DNA of 64,000 bases from JBMONI01 sp049324575 (GTDB taxonomy: Bacteria; Omnitrophota; Omnitrophia; Omnitrophales; Aquincolibacteriaceae), in assembly GCA_049324575.1 (NCBI GenBank), contig JBMONI010000024.1:62001-126000 (forward strand). The letters are read 5' to 3'. Numbering within the stretch: position 1 is the stretch's first letter; the number at the start of each line of letters is the position of its first letter. The position numbers and the translations under genes are program-made. Below, in pieces: positions 16,637 to 24,726 of this stretch. Under the pieces are notes generated by a model, which did not search any database, was not told the origin of the DNA, and saw only the letters and a list, made by a program, of their open reading frames with translations.

Positions 16637-18592
16637 TCATTCGTAACGCAAGGCCGTGATGGGATCAAGCCGGGAAGCGGTCTTGGCCGGCCAAAGACCG
16701 AAAAGGATCCCGACCCCGACGGAAAAAACAAAGGACAAAAACACGGAATCAAGCTGGATCACGGTCGCCCAGCCCGCCGTCAAGGTGATCGTCCAGGAGA
16801 CCGCCATCCCGAGGAGCATGCCCGCGATCCCTCCGAAAAACGTAACGACGACGGATTCGACCAGAAATTGGACGAGGATATCCGCCGAGGTCGCCCCGAG
16901 CGCTTTCCGCAGGCCGATCTCGCGCGTCCTTTCGGTCACCGAAACCAGCATGATGTTCATGATCCCGATCCCTCCGACCAAAAGCGAGATCGCCGCGACG
17001 GTCCCGAGCAACACGGAAAAGGTCTTCGTGGTCCCTGAAAGCGCCTCCTGGATCTGCGTGTTATCGCGGATCGTGAACGTATCTTCCTTGCCTTCGGGGA
17101 TCCGGTACCTTCGGCGGATCATTTCGGCGATCTGCTCCTGAACCTCCGGGATCCGCTTGGGATCGGCCACCTGCACTTCAACCTGGTCGAGATATTGGCG
17201 GCTGAGGACACGGTACATCGCTGTTTCAAGCGGGATCAGGATCATATCATCCCGGTCCCGGAACGCATCCGCCCCCAGGCTGGGCAGGACGCCGATCACC
17301 TGGAATTCGGTCCGGTTGATCTTGATCGTCTCCCCGATCACCGGCCCCTCGCCCAAAAGCTCCCGAACGATCGTCGCTCCCACGACCGCAACGCGACGCC
17401 GTTTCTTGTTCTCGTCCGCGGTGAAAAAGCGCCCTTCGGTCAGCTGGATCTCGCGCATGGGCACATATTCGGGCATCGTGCCCAGGATCCGCGTATTCCA
17501 GTTCTCACTCGTGTACTCGATCTGCCCCTGTCCCGACACTTGAGCGCCCACATACCGGACGCCTTCGATCCCGGACCGGATCGCCGCGACATCTTCAAGC
17601 GCAAGCCGGGTCACCGCCCCTTGTTCGAGGGCGATCCCGCGCGACTTCTCGGAGCCCGGACGGATCGACAGGATATTGGTTCCGAATCGAGAAAGCTCCT
17701 GCATCACCGATTCGCGCGCGCCGCGGCCCAAGGCAAGCATGGCGATCACGCAGCCGACCCCGATCAGCACGCCGAGCATGGAAAGCAGCGAACGCATCTT
17801 GTGCGCAAGGATCGTCTCGAGCGCCTGACCGAAATACTCGGCGATATCCCGGACCGAAAACTTTTCGCGGGGAACTTCGGGGACCGCAAGCGGCGCGCCC
17901 TCCCGTCCCGCCGCCTCTCCTTTTTTTTCATCCGATTCGATCTTTCCGTCCATCATACGGAGGATGCGCGTTGCGTGCCGCGCGACCGCATCGTCGTGTG
18001 TCACCACGATCACGGTCTGCCCCTGGGCATGGCGGTCGCTCAGGATCTTCATGATCTCTTCGCGGGCATGAGAATCCAGATTCCCGGTCGGCTCGTCCGC
18101 CATGAGGATACGGGGCCGGTTCACAAGCGCGCGCGCAATGGCGACCCGCTGCTGCTGTCCCCCGGAAAGCTCATTGGGACGATGGTTCGTGCGATCCTTC
18201 AATCCCACATGAGCGAGCGCTTCAAGCGCATCGGTAAAACCCCCTTCGCGGGCGGTTTTGGAATAGAAACGGGCAAGGAGGACATTGCTGGCGGCCGTCC
18301 GGCGGGCCAGGAGATTGAATTGCTGAAAGACGAAACCGATCGCCTGATTCCTGAGCAGCGCAAGCTGCTCCTCCGTAAGGCGGGTCACATCGGCCCCCGA
18401 AAAATACAGGCCCCCCTCATCCGGACGGTCCAGAAGACCCAGGATGTGCATAAGCGTGGACTTGCCCGACCCCGACGGTCCCATGATCGCGACGAATTCA
18501 CCCTCGCGGATCTCGAGCGACACGCCTCGCAGGGCGTGGACCGAGACCGTCCCGATCCGGTATTTCTTGTGAAGATTTTGCGCGGTGATCAT
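16637..18592 (-). CDS. macB: MacB-type ABC transporter, fused ATPase and permease
   Basis: A 651-residue inner-membrane protein that couples cytoplasmic ATP hydrolysis to export through a MacA adaptor and TolC channel. The ATPase part (1-225) has GPSGSGKSTLMHILG, LSGGQQQRVAIARALVN and ILMADEPTGNLD. After a linker, a membrane helix (SLLSMLGVLIGVGCVIAML), a large periplasmic core domain of about 220 residues, and three C-terminal FtsX-type helices follow (RTREIGLRKALGAT is the family motif). The start overlaps the macA stop as ATGA, so translation is coupled. The substrate could be a lipopeptide, antibiotic or envelope component; nothing here tells which. Confidence 0.93.
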   Translation of the reverse strand: MITAQNLHKKYRIGTVSVHALRGVSLEIREGEFVAIMGPSGSGKSTLMHILGLLDRPDEGGLYFSGADVTRLTEEQLALLRNQAIGFVFQQFNLLARRTAASNVLLARFYSKTAREGGFTDALEALAHVGLKDRTNHRPNELSGGQQQRVAIARALVNRPRILMADEPTGNLDSHAREEIMKILSDRHAQGQTVIVVTHDDAVARHATRILRMMDGKIESDEKKGEAAGREGAPLAVPEVPREKFSVRDIAEYFGQALETILAHKMRSLLSMLGVLIGVGCVIAMLALGRGARESVMQELSRFGTNILSIRPGSEKSRGIALEQGAVTRLALEDVAAIRSGIEGVRYVGAQVSGQGQIEYTSENWNTRILGTMPEYVPMREIQLTEGRFFTADENKKRRRVAVVGATIVRELLGEGPVIGETIKINRTEFQVIGVLPSLGADAFRDRDDMILIPLETAMYRVLSRQYLDQVEVQVADPKRIPEVQEQIAEMIRRRYRIPEGKEDTFTIRDNTQIQEALSGTTKTFSVLLGTVAAISLLVGGIGIMNIMLVSVTERTREIGLRKALGATSADILVQFLVESVVVTFFGGIAGMLLGMAVSWTITLTAGWATVIQLDSVFLSFVFSVGVGILFGLWPAKTASRLDPITALRYE

Positions 18593-19578
18593 CCCCGGGG
18601 CCGCTCGGAGGACCGGCTGCGGTTCGGTGAAAGCGGGTTGGTCTTTTTCTCAGTGGCGCGCCGGCGGACGATGAGGACTTCATCGCCTTCCTGAAGTCCT
18701 TCGAGAACCTCGGTCGACCGGCCGTCCGTTTCCCCGAGCCGGACCCGGACCGGAGCGATCGCTCCCCCGAACCGGGAGCGGTAAACCGCGAACACACCTT
18801 CCTGCGAAGCACCGGCCGTCTCCCCTTTCCATTCACTGACCGCTTCCGAGGGGATCAAAAGCACGTCTTTCTTCTCGAGAACAATGAACGTGAGCGTGGC
18901 CGTCATCCCGCTCCGGAAATGCTCGGGAACTTTTTCCGGAAGAATATCCACCGGGTACATGCTGACGTTGTTGACGATCCGGCTTTCGAAGGCCACATGA
19001 TCGACCTTGGCCGGAGTCCGTTCTCCCGGATACGCATCCAAACGGACCTCCACCGGCTGTTCCAGCTTAACCAACGCCAGGTCGGTCTCATCGACCAGGG
19101 CTTCGACGATCAATCGGTCGGCGAGCACGATCACCGCTTCCGAAGCTGTGACTGTCTGACCGGGCTCTACAGCACGAAGGATGACCGTCCCGTCCAGCGG
19201 CGCCACGAGCGGCGCCCGCTTGTAGGCATCTTCCCAGCGCTGGACCGCCTCCGGCCCCTGCGAGCGGGCGACATCCAGCAGCGCCGCGCGGTCCGAGGAA
19301 CTCATCCAGGCGAGGATCTGCCCCTGCTTCACGGTCTGGCCTTCGCGGACAAGCACCTCCTCGATCCGTCCCGCGATGGAAGGTTTGATCTCGATCCGGT
19401 TCTGGGGTTTGACTTCCCCGGTCGAAGAGATCGTCACCGACAGGTCTCCGCGCCCGGCCTTGGCTTTCCGGATCACTTCAAAACCCTCGGTCCGGGAAGA
19501 ACAATTCGTCAGGACCACGATCAACGCGATCCCGAGTCCCGCTCCAGCGATCACCCATTTTGACAACTTATTTTTCAT
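18589..19578 (-). CDS. macA: MacA-type periplasmic adaptor (short hairpin)
   Basis: A 329-residue membrane-fusion protein linking MacB to an outer-membrane channel. It has an N-terminal membrane anchor (VIAGAGLGIALIVVLTNC), a lipoyl half (RIEIKPSIAGRIEEVLVREG), a second half after the hairpin (PLVAPLDGTVILRAVEPGQ), a beta-barrel, and a membrane-proximal domain ending VLEGLQEGDEVLIVRR. The coiled-coil hairpin normally between the lipoyl halves is reduced to about 30 residues. In TolC-docking adaptors it is usually far longer, so docking here must differ. The Cys in LTNC could allow lipid anchoring. It overlaps the upstream channel gene by 11 bases. Confidence 0.9.
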   Translation of the reverse strand: MKNKLSKWVIAGAGLGIALIVVLTNCSSRTEGFEVIRKAKAGRGDLSVTISSTGEVKPQNRIEIKPSIAGRIEEVLVREGQTVKQGQILAWMSSSDRAALLDVARSQGPEAVQRWEDAYKRAPLVAPLDGTVILRAVEPGQTVTASEAVIVLADRLIVEALVDETDLALVKLEQPVEVRLDAYPGERTPAKVDHVAFESRIVNNVSMYPVDILPEKVPEHFRSGMTATLTFIVLEKKDVLLIPSEAVSEWKGETAGASQEGVFAVYRSRFGGAIAPVRVRLGETDGRSTEVLEGLQEGDEVLIVRRRATEKKTNPLSPNRSRSSERPRG

Positions 19579-20893
19579 TCAGCGCCTCTTCCAAAGTAAG
19601 TCCGCGGGCCCCTTCCCACCCAGCTTGCCTTCTTAATGCATCGGCAAGACTGGTCACATAGTTGCGTTCAGAATCCGCAAGCTCCTGCTCGGCGATATCG
19701 AAATCCTGGAAATTGACAAGTCCGCTCGAGTATTGCGAACGGACGATCCCGGCCCGCTCCCGGGCCGCCTCGAGAAAGGCCCGCCGAACGTCGACCGCTT
19801 CGAGGGCGTCCCGGAAGTCGATCCAGGCGGACGAAAGATCCGTGATGGCTTCGTCCCGGGCGCTTCGCGCCGTCTCAAAAGCCGCCCGGTAATCGGCATT
19901 CGCCTCGAGGATCCCCAACACCGTCTCCCCTCCCCGGAAAAGAGGAAGATCGACCCGAAGCCGCAAACTCGCATCGTCCCGCATTTCAGAGGACCGGACG
20001 CCGGAATATCCATAATCGAAAGAGCCGGTCACATCCGGCCAAAGCCCGGACTGCGAAACCGCGATCCCGGCTTTCAGGGCCTCCGCGTTCTTGATCAGCC
20101 GCTGGACCGACGGCACGGATTCCGCCAGGTTCGGATAATTCCCGGGTTTTTCCGTTTTTTCCGGAAGCAGCGGTTCCAGGTTCTCTTCGACCCGGATCGC
20201 CTCCGAGAAATGCCCTCCCAGATGCCTCCCGAGAGCGAGGGATTTCTGTTCGATCTGACGTTCGCTCTGGCGGACATTGAATTCCGCCTGGTCCGCGATC
20301 GCCTTTGCGCGCAGCATCGCTCCTTTGTTCTCCCGCCCCGCTTCGTAGCGCATGCGGATCAACTCCGCATTCTCCCGGCGCCGTTTCGCGATCTCGCGCG
20401 TGACCGCAAGCAGCTGGTATTCTTCCATCGTCGCGATATAGGCCGAACGGAGAGAAAGCCGGATCTCGGCGCTTTTCTCGAAATAGGCCCACCGCTCGGC
20501 TTCCCATTCCCGCTTGGCCTTGAGGAAATCCGCCGTATTCTCGAAACCGCTGAAGAAGGTCTGATCGACGCTCAGCCCCAGATCCAGATCGTCTTCCATG
20601 GGCCGGGTCCCCGTCGTCCGCGAACGGCTCCGCGTCAGGCTTCCGTCGGCCGAAGGCAGGAAATCGGCGATCGTTTGATTGCGGTTGTGCTTCTTGGACT
20701 GAAGGCTCTGGCGGGCTTCGATGAGGTCCGGATGGTCCCGAAGCGCGATCTCGACGGCGCGGCGCCAGTGGAGAGGCCCCTCGTCGGAAGGGCCTTGCAA
20801 GATCTTGGCTTCGGGAAGGCGCGTATGAAGACAGCCGGTGAAAAGCAACACTGAAAGCAAGAACGCTTTTTGTATCACTGCTTTGAGGATCAA
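19568..20893 (-). CDS. TolC-family outer-membrane efflux lipoprotein
   Basis: A 441-residue outer-membrane efflux protein completing the tolC-macA-macB operon. No ATG precedes the signal; translation apparently begins at a TTG at 20893, backed by AAAGGA about 8 bases upstream. The signal ends in a lipobox (LLFTGC), so the mature protein is probably lipid-anchored, as in NodT/CusC-type channels. Two internal repeats of the efflux-protein fold are visible, each rich in long amphipathic helices: one from RRAVEIALRDHPDLIEAR, the second from NLAESVPSVQRLIKNAEALK. The tail RNYVTSLADALRRQAGWEGA is typical. The operon is preceded by a 93-base gap after cstA; no terminator was seen. Confidence 0.92.
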   Translation of the reverse strand: MILKAVIQKAFLLSVLLFTGCLHTRLPEAKILQGPSDEGPLHWRRAVEIALRDHPDLIEARQSLQSKKHNRNQTIADFLPSADGSLTRSRSRTTGTRPMEDDLDLGLSVDQTFFSGFENTADFLKAKREWEAERWAYFEKSAEIRLSLRSAYIATMEEYQLLAVTREIAKRRRENAELIRMRYEAGRENKGAMLRAKAIADQAEFNVRQSERQIEQKSLALGRHLGGHFSEAIRVEENLEPLLPEKTEKPGNYPNLAESVPSVQRLIKNAEALKAGIAVSQSGLWPDVTGSFDYGYSGVRSSEMRDDASLRLRVDLPLFRGGETVLGILEANADYRAAFETARSARDEAITDLSSAWIDFRDALEAVDVRRAFLEAARERAGIVRSQYSSGLVNFQDFDIAEQELADSERNYVTSLADALRRQAGWEGARGLTLEEALNEK

Positions 20894-20986
20894 GGCAAAA
20901 ATCCTTTCGGTTCCGCGAAATTATAGCAAGCCGGAGATCAAACAGGCACCTTTTTCATCCGGCCGCAAAGCGTATGGCAAGATCCC

Positions 20987-22621
20987 TCAGGCCGGTTTCC
21001 GGCTCCGGAGAACCGAAAAGGCTTCGAAGGCGATCACCGCGGAAACCGCGATCATCACGATCGCGATCCCCGCGATCAGATAATCGGGATCCGGCCTGCC
21101 GCCCGACCGGCGATGCAGAGCGCTAACGCATTGGAAGACAAAGGCCGCGATCGTGGTCAAAAGCATCAGCACCGCCGGGATCAGGGTCGCCCAGAACGAA
21201 CGGCCCCGGTGGAGCAGCCAGCACGAAGTGACAAGCAACGCGAGCCCCGCGATCAGCTGATTGGCCGCTCCGAACGCGGGCCAGATCCGGTTCCACTGGC
21301 CGGTGAGAGCGAGCGCCGCGCTGACCGTGATCACGATCAAAGTCGACACATACTTGTTCTTGATCCCGAAAAGTTCGCTGGTGAGGTAACGGCCGATACG
21401 GGTGGATGCATCCAGGGTCGTCAGCACAAAAGCATTCAGCACCAGGACCGCAAAAGGTCCCCCGTAGTCCCCGAAGATCGGTCGGGTGATTGCCCCAAAG
21501 CCCCGTCCGAAGACCTGGATCGGTCCCGCGGCGCGCAGCGTTCCGCTGAGCTCCGCATGCGAGAGCCCGGCCGCCACGGCGATAATCACGAGCACCGCGA
21601 CGAAGCCTTCGAGCAGCATGCCCCCATAGGTGATGCGGAGCGCATATTTTTCGGAGGGGATCTGCTTCGAACTGGTCCCCGAAGAGACCAGGGAATGGAA
21701 CCCCGAGATCGCCCCGCAAGCCACGGTCACAAACAACATCGGCCAAAGCCAGCCAGCGTCTTTCCAATCCGCGGGAGCGAAGGCGCGGGCGAACGGGCTC
21801 GTGAAATCCGGATGCGTGATCAGAACGCCCGCGGTCCCAAGGGCCACCGCCGCAAATAGCAGATAGCTCGCGATGTAATCACGCGGCTGTAAAAGAAGCT
21901 GGACCGGCAGAACCGAGGCAAAAAAACAGTAGACCAGAAGCGACAGGATCCACACGGTCAAAGGTTCCAGGCCCGCCACCATCCCCAGCTTGACCGGGAC
22001 CTTGGTCCCGAGCCAAAGGAGAAAGACCAAGAGACCGACCCCGAGCCCCGTCACCAGGTTCATATTCCATTCCCGCCGGTAGGCCAGCCATCCGACCAGC
22101 ATCGCCACCGGGATCAATCCATAGGACGGCAGGACCGCATCCGGCTCGGCGATGAAAGTCTGGGCCGTAAAAAGGGAGAACACCGCCACGATCAGGATCA
22201 GGGCGAGCCAGATGAAGATCAGGAAAAGAAGGCGCGCCCGTTTCGAGATCTCCGCGCACGCGATCTCCCCCACCGAATTGCCGCGCGAGCGGATGCTGAC
22301 GATGAGGGTCGAAAAATCATGAACGCCGCCGAGGAAGGCCGAACCGAAAAGGACCCAAAGGAGCGCGGGCCCCCATCCCCAGTACGCGCAGGCAAGGACC
22401 GGACCGATAACCGGGCCTGCACCCGCGATCGCCGAAAAATGATGGCCGAAAAGGACCATCCAGTTCTTGGCGGGAACAAAGTCAACGCCGTCGGACTGTT
22501 CATGTGCAGGAGTCTTCCGGTTCTCATCCACGCCGAAAAGACGCGACAGATACCGCCCGTAAAAACGATAAGCCACGGCCATCCCGAGGATCGCGGCGGC
22601 AAGGATCCAAATGGAATTCAT
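20987..22621 (-). CDS. cstA: CstA-family transporter (carbon starvation/pyruvate type)
   Basis: A 544-residue inner-membrane transporter with about 14 hydrophobic segments. CstA proteins import peptides or pyruvate during carbon limitation. Family stretches include VPAKNWMVLFGHHFSAIAG and GPVIGPVLACAYWGWGPAL near the N-terminus, EIA...S.RARLLFLIFIWLAL, and the LVSSGTSSKQI motif. The start at 22621 begins MNSIWILAAAILG; the open frame extends upstream only into the tail of the preceding gene. Length is closer to the short CstA group than to the roughly 700-residue E. coli protein. It lies 16 bases after the gene at 22638, suggesting co-translation. Confidence is high for the family and moderate for substrate. 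Confidence 0.92.
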   Translation of the reverse strand: MNSIWILAAAILGMAVAYRFYGRYLSRLFGVDENRKTPAHEQSDGVDFVPAKNWMVLFGHHFSAIAGAGPVIGPVLACAYWGWGPALLWVLFGSAFLGGVHDFSTLIVSIRSRGNSVGEIACAEISKRARLLFLIFIWLALILIVAVFSLFTAQTFIAEPDAVLPSYGLIPVAMLVGWLAYRREWNMNLVTGLGVGLLVFLLWLGTKVPVKLGMVAGLEPLTVWILSLLVYCFFASVLPVQLLLQPRDYIASYLLFAAVALGTAGVLITHPDFTSPFARAFAPADWKDAGWLWPMLFVTVACGAISGFHSLVSSGTSSKQIPSEKYALRITYGGMLLEGFVAVLVIIAVAAGLSHAELSGTLRAAGPIQVFGRGFGAITRPIFGDYGGPFAVLVLNAFVLTTLDASTRIGRYLTSELFGIKNKYVSTLIVITVSAALALTGQWNRIWPAFGAANQLIAGLALLVTSCWLLHRGRSFWATLIPAVLMLLTTIAAFVFQCVSALHRRSGGRPDPDYLIAGIAIVMIAVSAVIAFEAFSVLRSRKPA

Positions 22622-22637
22622 CGTCCCGATCTCCGAT

Positions 22638-23381
22638 TCACCCGGTTGACGAAGCTTCTTCCGTCTTCGAAGCGGCAAGCCCCTGGATCAATTCCCCCAC
22701 CACTTGGGTCAAAGCGCTGTTCTTCGAAGAAGCCGGGGGATCCCCGGTCACGGGACCCGTCCCGGGCGGAGGAGGTCTTTGAAAAGGCGGATGGCGATGA
22801 TAAGTCCCCAGCGCCGGCCTATCGTAAGCCGATGCCACGCTCCCTTGCGATGGCGCCGCATAAGCGTTCGAGGTCGGGACCTGAGATTGCGCCGCCCCTT
22901 GAGCGGCCGGTGGATAGGCCGAAGCAAGGGTCGCGATCGGCGCTGTTTCGACAAACGCCGCCGGCAGAGGCTCTTTTTCCGGAATAAGATCGAAATCGAT
23001 CCTCGTCGTCGCCTGGCGCATGATCCTCACCGTTTTAGCCGCCTCTTCGTGAAGCGGCGCCGTTACCCTCACCTTATATTCCCCTTCGGGAAGATCCTCG
23101 ACGAGATAGAGCCCTTGTTTATCGGTCTCCACCGAAGCGACCACGGACCCGCTGGCACCCGATATCTCGATCGGAACCTGCCAAAGAGGCTTGGCAATGT
23201 TGCGGTCCTGGACCGTCCCTTCGAGTGTTCCGGTCTTCGGCGTGAAAAAATTCGCCTTCAGGGAGTAGACCCCTCCGGCGACTGTGATGATCCCTGCCAT
23301 GATGGCAATGATCAGATTCAGCATCTGAAGATGGGTCAGCGCCCGGTGCGGCGGGCTCGGGTTCGGATTGAAAGCACTCAT
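22638..23381 (-). CDS. Membrane protein with carboxypeptidase-regulatory-like domain
   Basis: A 247-residue protein with one membrane helix (about 20-43, MLNLIIAIMAGIITVAGGVY) followed by a carboxypeptidase-regulatory-like beta-sandwich (about 52-135: GTLEGTVQDRNIAKPLWQVP...VETDKQGLYLVEDLPEGEYKVRV). The rest is a low-complexity Pro/Ala/Ser tail of about 100 residues that ends in a short charged helix. The domain faces the periplasm if the helix is a signal anchor. Such domains often bind carbohydrate or protein partners. It directly precedes cstA and may serve as an accessory or envelope-linking subunit, which is inference from spacing. Confidence 0.75.
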   Translation of the reverse strand: MSAFNPNPSPPHRALTHLQMLNLIIAIMAGIITVAGGVYSLKANFFTPKTGTLEGTVQDRNIAKPLWQVPIEISGASGSVVASVETDKQGLYLVEDLPEGEYKVRVTAPLHEEAAKTVRIMRQATTRIDFDLIPEKEPLPAAFVETAPIATLASAYPPAAQGAAQSQVPTSNAYAAPSQGSVASAYDRPALGTYHRHPPFQRPPPPGTGPVTGDPPASSKNSALTQVVGELIQGLAASKTEEASSTG

Positions 23382-23540
23382 TCGATCGATCGGGGAAACA
23401 AGGTCCCTCAGAGCTTTCTCATGTTTATTTGTGTTTCGGGAACGCTAAAAAACCTATCGAGGAACCTATTATAGTCAAAACTTCCCCGTTTGTCTTGGAT
23501 CGGATCTTAATGAAGCTTCGCGCAGGGAAAGCGGGCCTTG

Positions 23541-23560
23541 ACCGGGGGTTTGAACCCGGT
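23541..23560 (-). terminator. GC-rich hairpin after the DUF393 gene
   Basis: A 6-base-pair stem (ACCGGG facing CCCGGT) with an 8-base loop lies about 10 bases after the DUF393 stop. It has no T-run, so a role as an intrinsic terminator is uncertain. The loop looks like a tRNA T-arm, but no tRNA folds around it. Confidence 0.3.
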
Positions 23561-23568
23561 CCGGCGCC

Positions 23569-23961
23569 TTATTGTGAGCCGCGGGAGACTTTATAAAACC
23601 GGAAAAGCGAGGAACGATGGCGGGCCGTCCATCGGTAGGCCGTTTCCATGAGCCATCGAAGCCAAGGGAATTTTTCGTAAGCAGCTAAACAGCACCGATG
23701 CTGTCCGGCAAGCGAAAGAGCTTTCAGGACCGCATGCGCCCCGGAATAAACCGTCCCTTGCGGCAAGAGAAGCTGGACCGCTTCCCGGCACTGGGCCTCG
23801 GTGACTTGGGGGTAAGCAGCAAGCCTTTTCTGATAAGGTTCATAGCGCACGTGATCGCCTGTTTTCCGGCGCCATTTTTCAATCCAGTGCCGGCAAAACC
23901 CGCAATCATTGTCATACAGCATGACCGGACATTCTTCCGGGATTGACTTTGTATTCTTCAA
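23569..23961 (-). CDS. DUF393 (DCC/YuxK) thiol-oxidoreductase-like protein
   Basis: A 130-residue small cytoplasmic protein of the DCC family, named for a thioredoxin-like CxxC site. The signature appears as LYDNDCGFCRHWIEKWRR near the N-terminus, with Cys-Gly-Phe-Cys. The family hallmark SGAHAVLKALSLAG and a C-terminal YRWTARHRSSLFR basic tail are present. Function is unclear in all members; a redox role is assumed. The frame opens with a TTG at 23961 without a good ribosome site; the first ATG (23922) would begin inside the first strand. It lies 15 bases after the SYLF gene, forming a two-gene operon. Cys residues are intact. Confidence 0.85.
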   Translation of the reverse strand: MKNTKSIPEECPVMLYDNDCGFCRHWIEKWRRKTGDHVRYEPYQKRLAAYPQVTEAQCREAVQLLLPQGTVYSGAHAVLKALSLAGQHRCCLAAYEKFPWLRWLMETAYRWTARHRSSLFRFYKVSRGSQ

Positions 23962-23976
23962 AACGGAGGTCCGCGC

Positions 23977-24543
23977 TTAGGCCGGCGTGATCTTATTGAA
24001 ACGAGAGCCTTCCAGGGTCAAATTGCCCATAAAACCTTTTTGATCGAGCACAAAAGCAACGATCGGCTGATTGGTTTTCGTGGTATCCACCGATCCATCC
24101 ACGCCGAGGGTCACCAACGCAACGGAGCCATCCACACCGACCTGCCATCCGTCCCCTTCCTGAAAATCCTTGAGCGCGCTCTCTTCCATGAATAAGAGAT
24201 AAACTCTCCGGGCCTGCCCTCCGAACTGGAAGCCCAGAGAACCGCCGATCGTATTGTAATAGTCGACCGTGACTCCCGCGATTTGAAGTGCTCCGGTTCC
24301 ATATTCCCCTCCCACCACGAATCCGGCCTTGATCACGGAAGGAAAGACGAGAACCCCTTTCGCCTTGGCCAACATGTCCTTAGCCCCAGGAACTTCTTTC
24401 TCGAAATAATCGAGCGCCGTTTTCACGCTCGCATCGATCTCCAGCGCCGATTTTGCGCAGGCCGGCGGAGCCAAAATCGCCAAGCTCAAAAAAAACGATC
24501 CCGCGAAAAAAAAGCTCGCAGACCCCCGAAGCATCGGCTTCAT
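23977..24543 (-). CDS. Exported SYLF/Ysc84-domain lipid-binding protein
   Basis: A 188-residue exported protein. The start at 24543 has a strong AAAGGAGG site 5 bases away; an adjoining GTG would be too close. A signal peptide (1-28, ending PPACA) precedes the SYLF domain, which binds phosphoinositides or anionic lipids in eukaryotic homologues and is common in the bacterial periplasm. Family motifs are KAKGVLVFPSVIKAGFVVGGEYG and the closing QKGFMGNLTLEGSRFNKI. Bacterial role is unknown, though envelope-associated. It is likely co-transcribed with the DUF393 gene that follows. Confidence 0.9.
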   Translation of the reverse strand: MKPMLRGSASFFFAGSFFLSLAILAPPACAKSALEIDASVKTALDYFEKEVPGAKDMLAKAKGVLVFPSVIKAGFVVGGEYGTGALQIAGVTVDYYNTIGGSLGFQFGGQARRVYLLFMEESALKDFQEGDGWQVGVDGSVALVTLGVDGSVDTTKTNQPIVAFVLDQKGFMGNLTLEGSRFNKITPA

Positions 24544-24726
24544 CACAACCTCCTTTGGACGCGTCAGCCGCTGACTCCCGAAGCAAGGACCGCGCTCAAA
24601 AAATCCGCTCCGGGACCTTCTTTTTGGGATTGGATTTTACCCCACCACTTTAATCTGTTAGCGTTCCGCGTCCAGAGGCCAAGCCGGGCTTTTTTAGACT
24701 TTTTTCTCCCTAGGACCGTTCCAATA

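Noticed and set aside
23541..23560. T-arm-like hairpin considered as a tRNA fragment
   Set aside because: No D arm, anticodon arm or acceptor stem can be placed around it.
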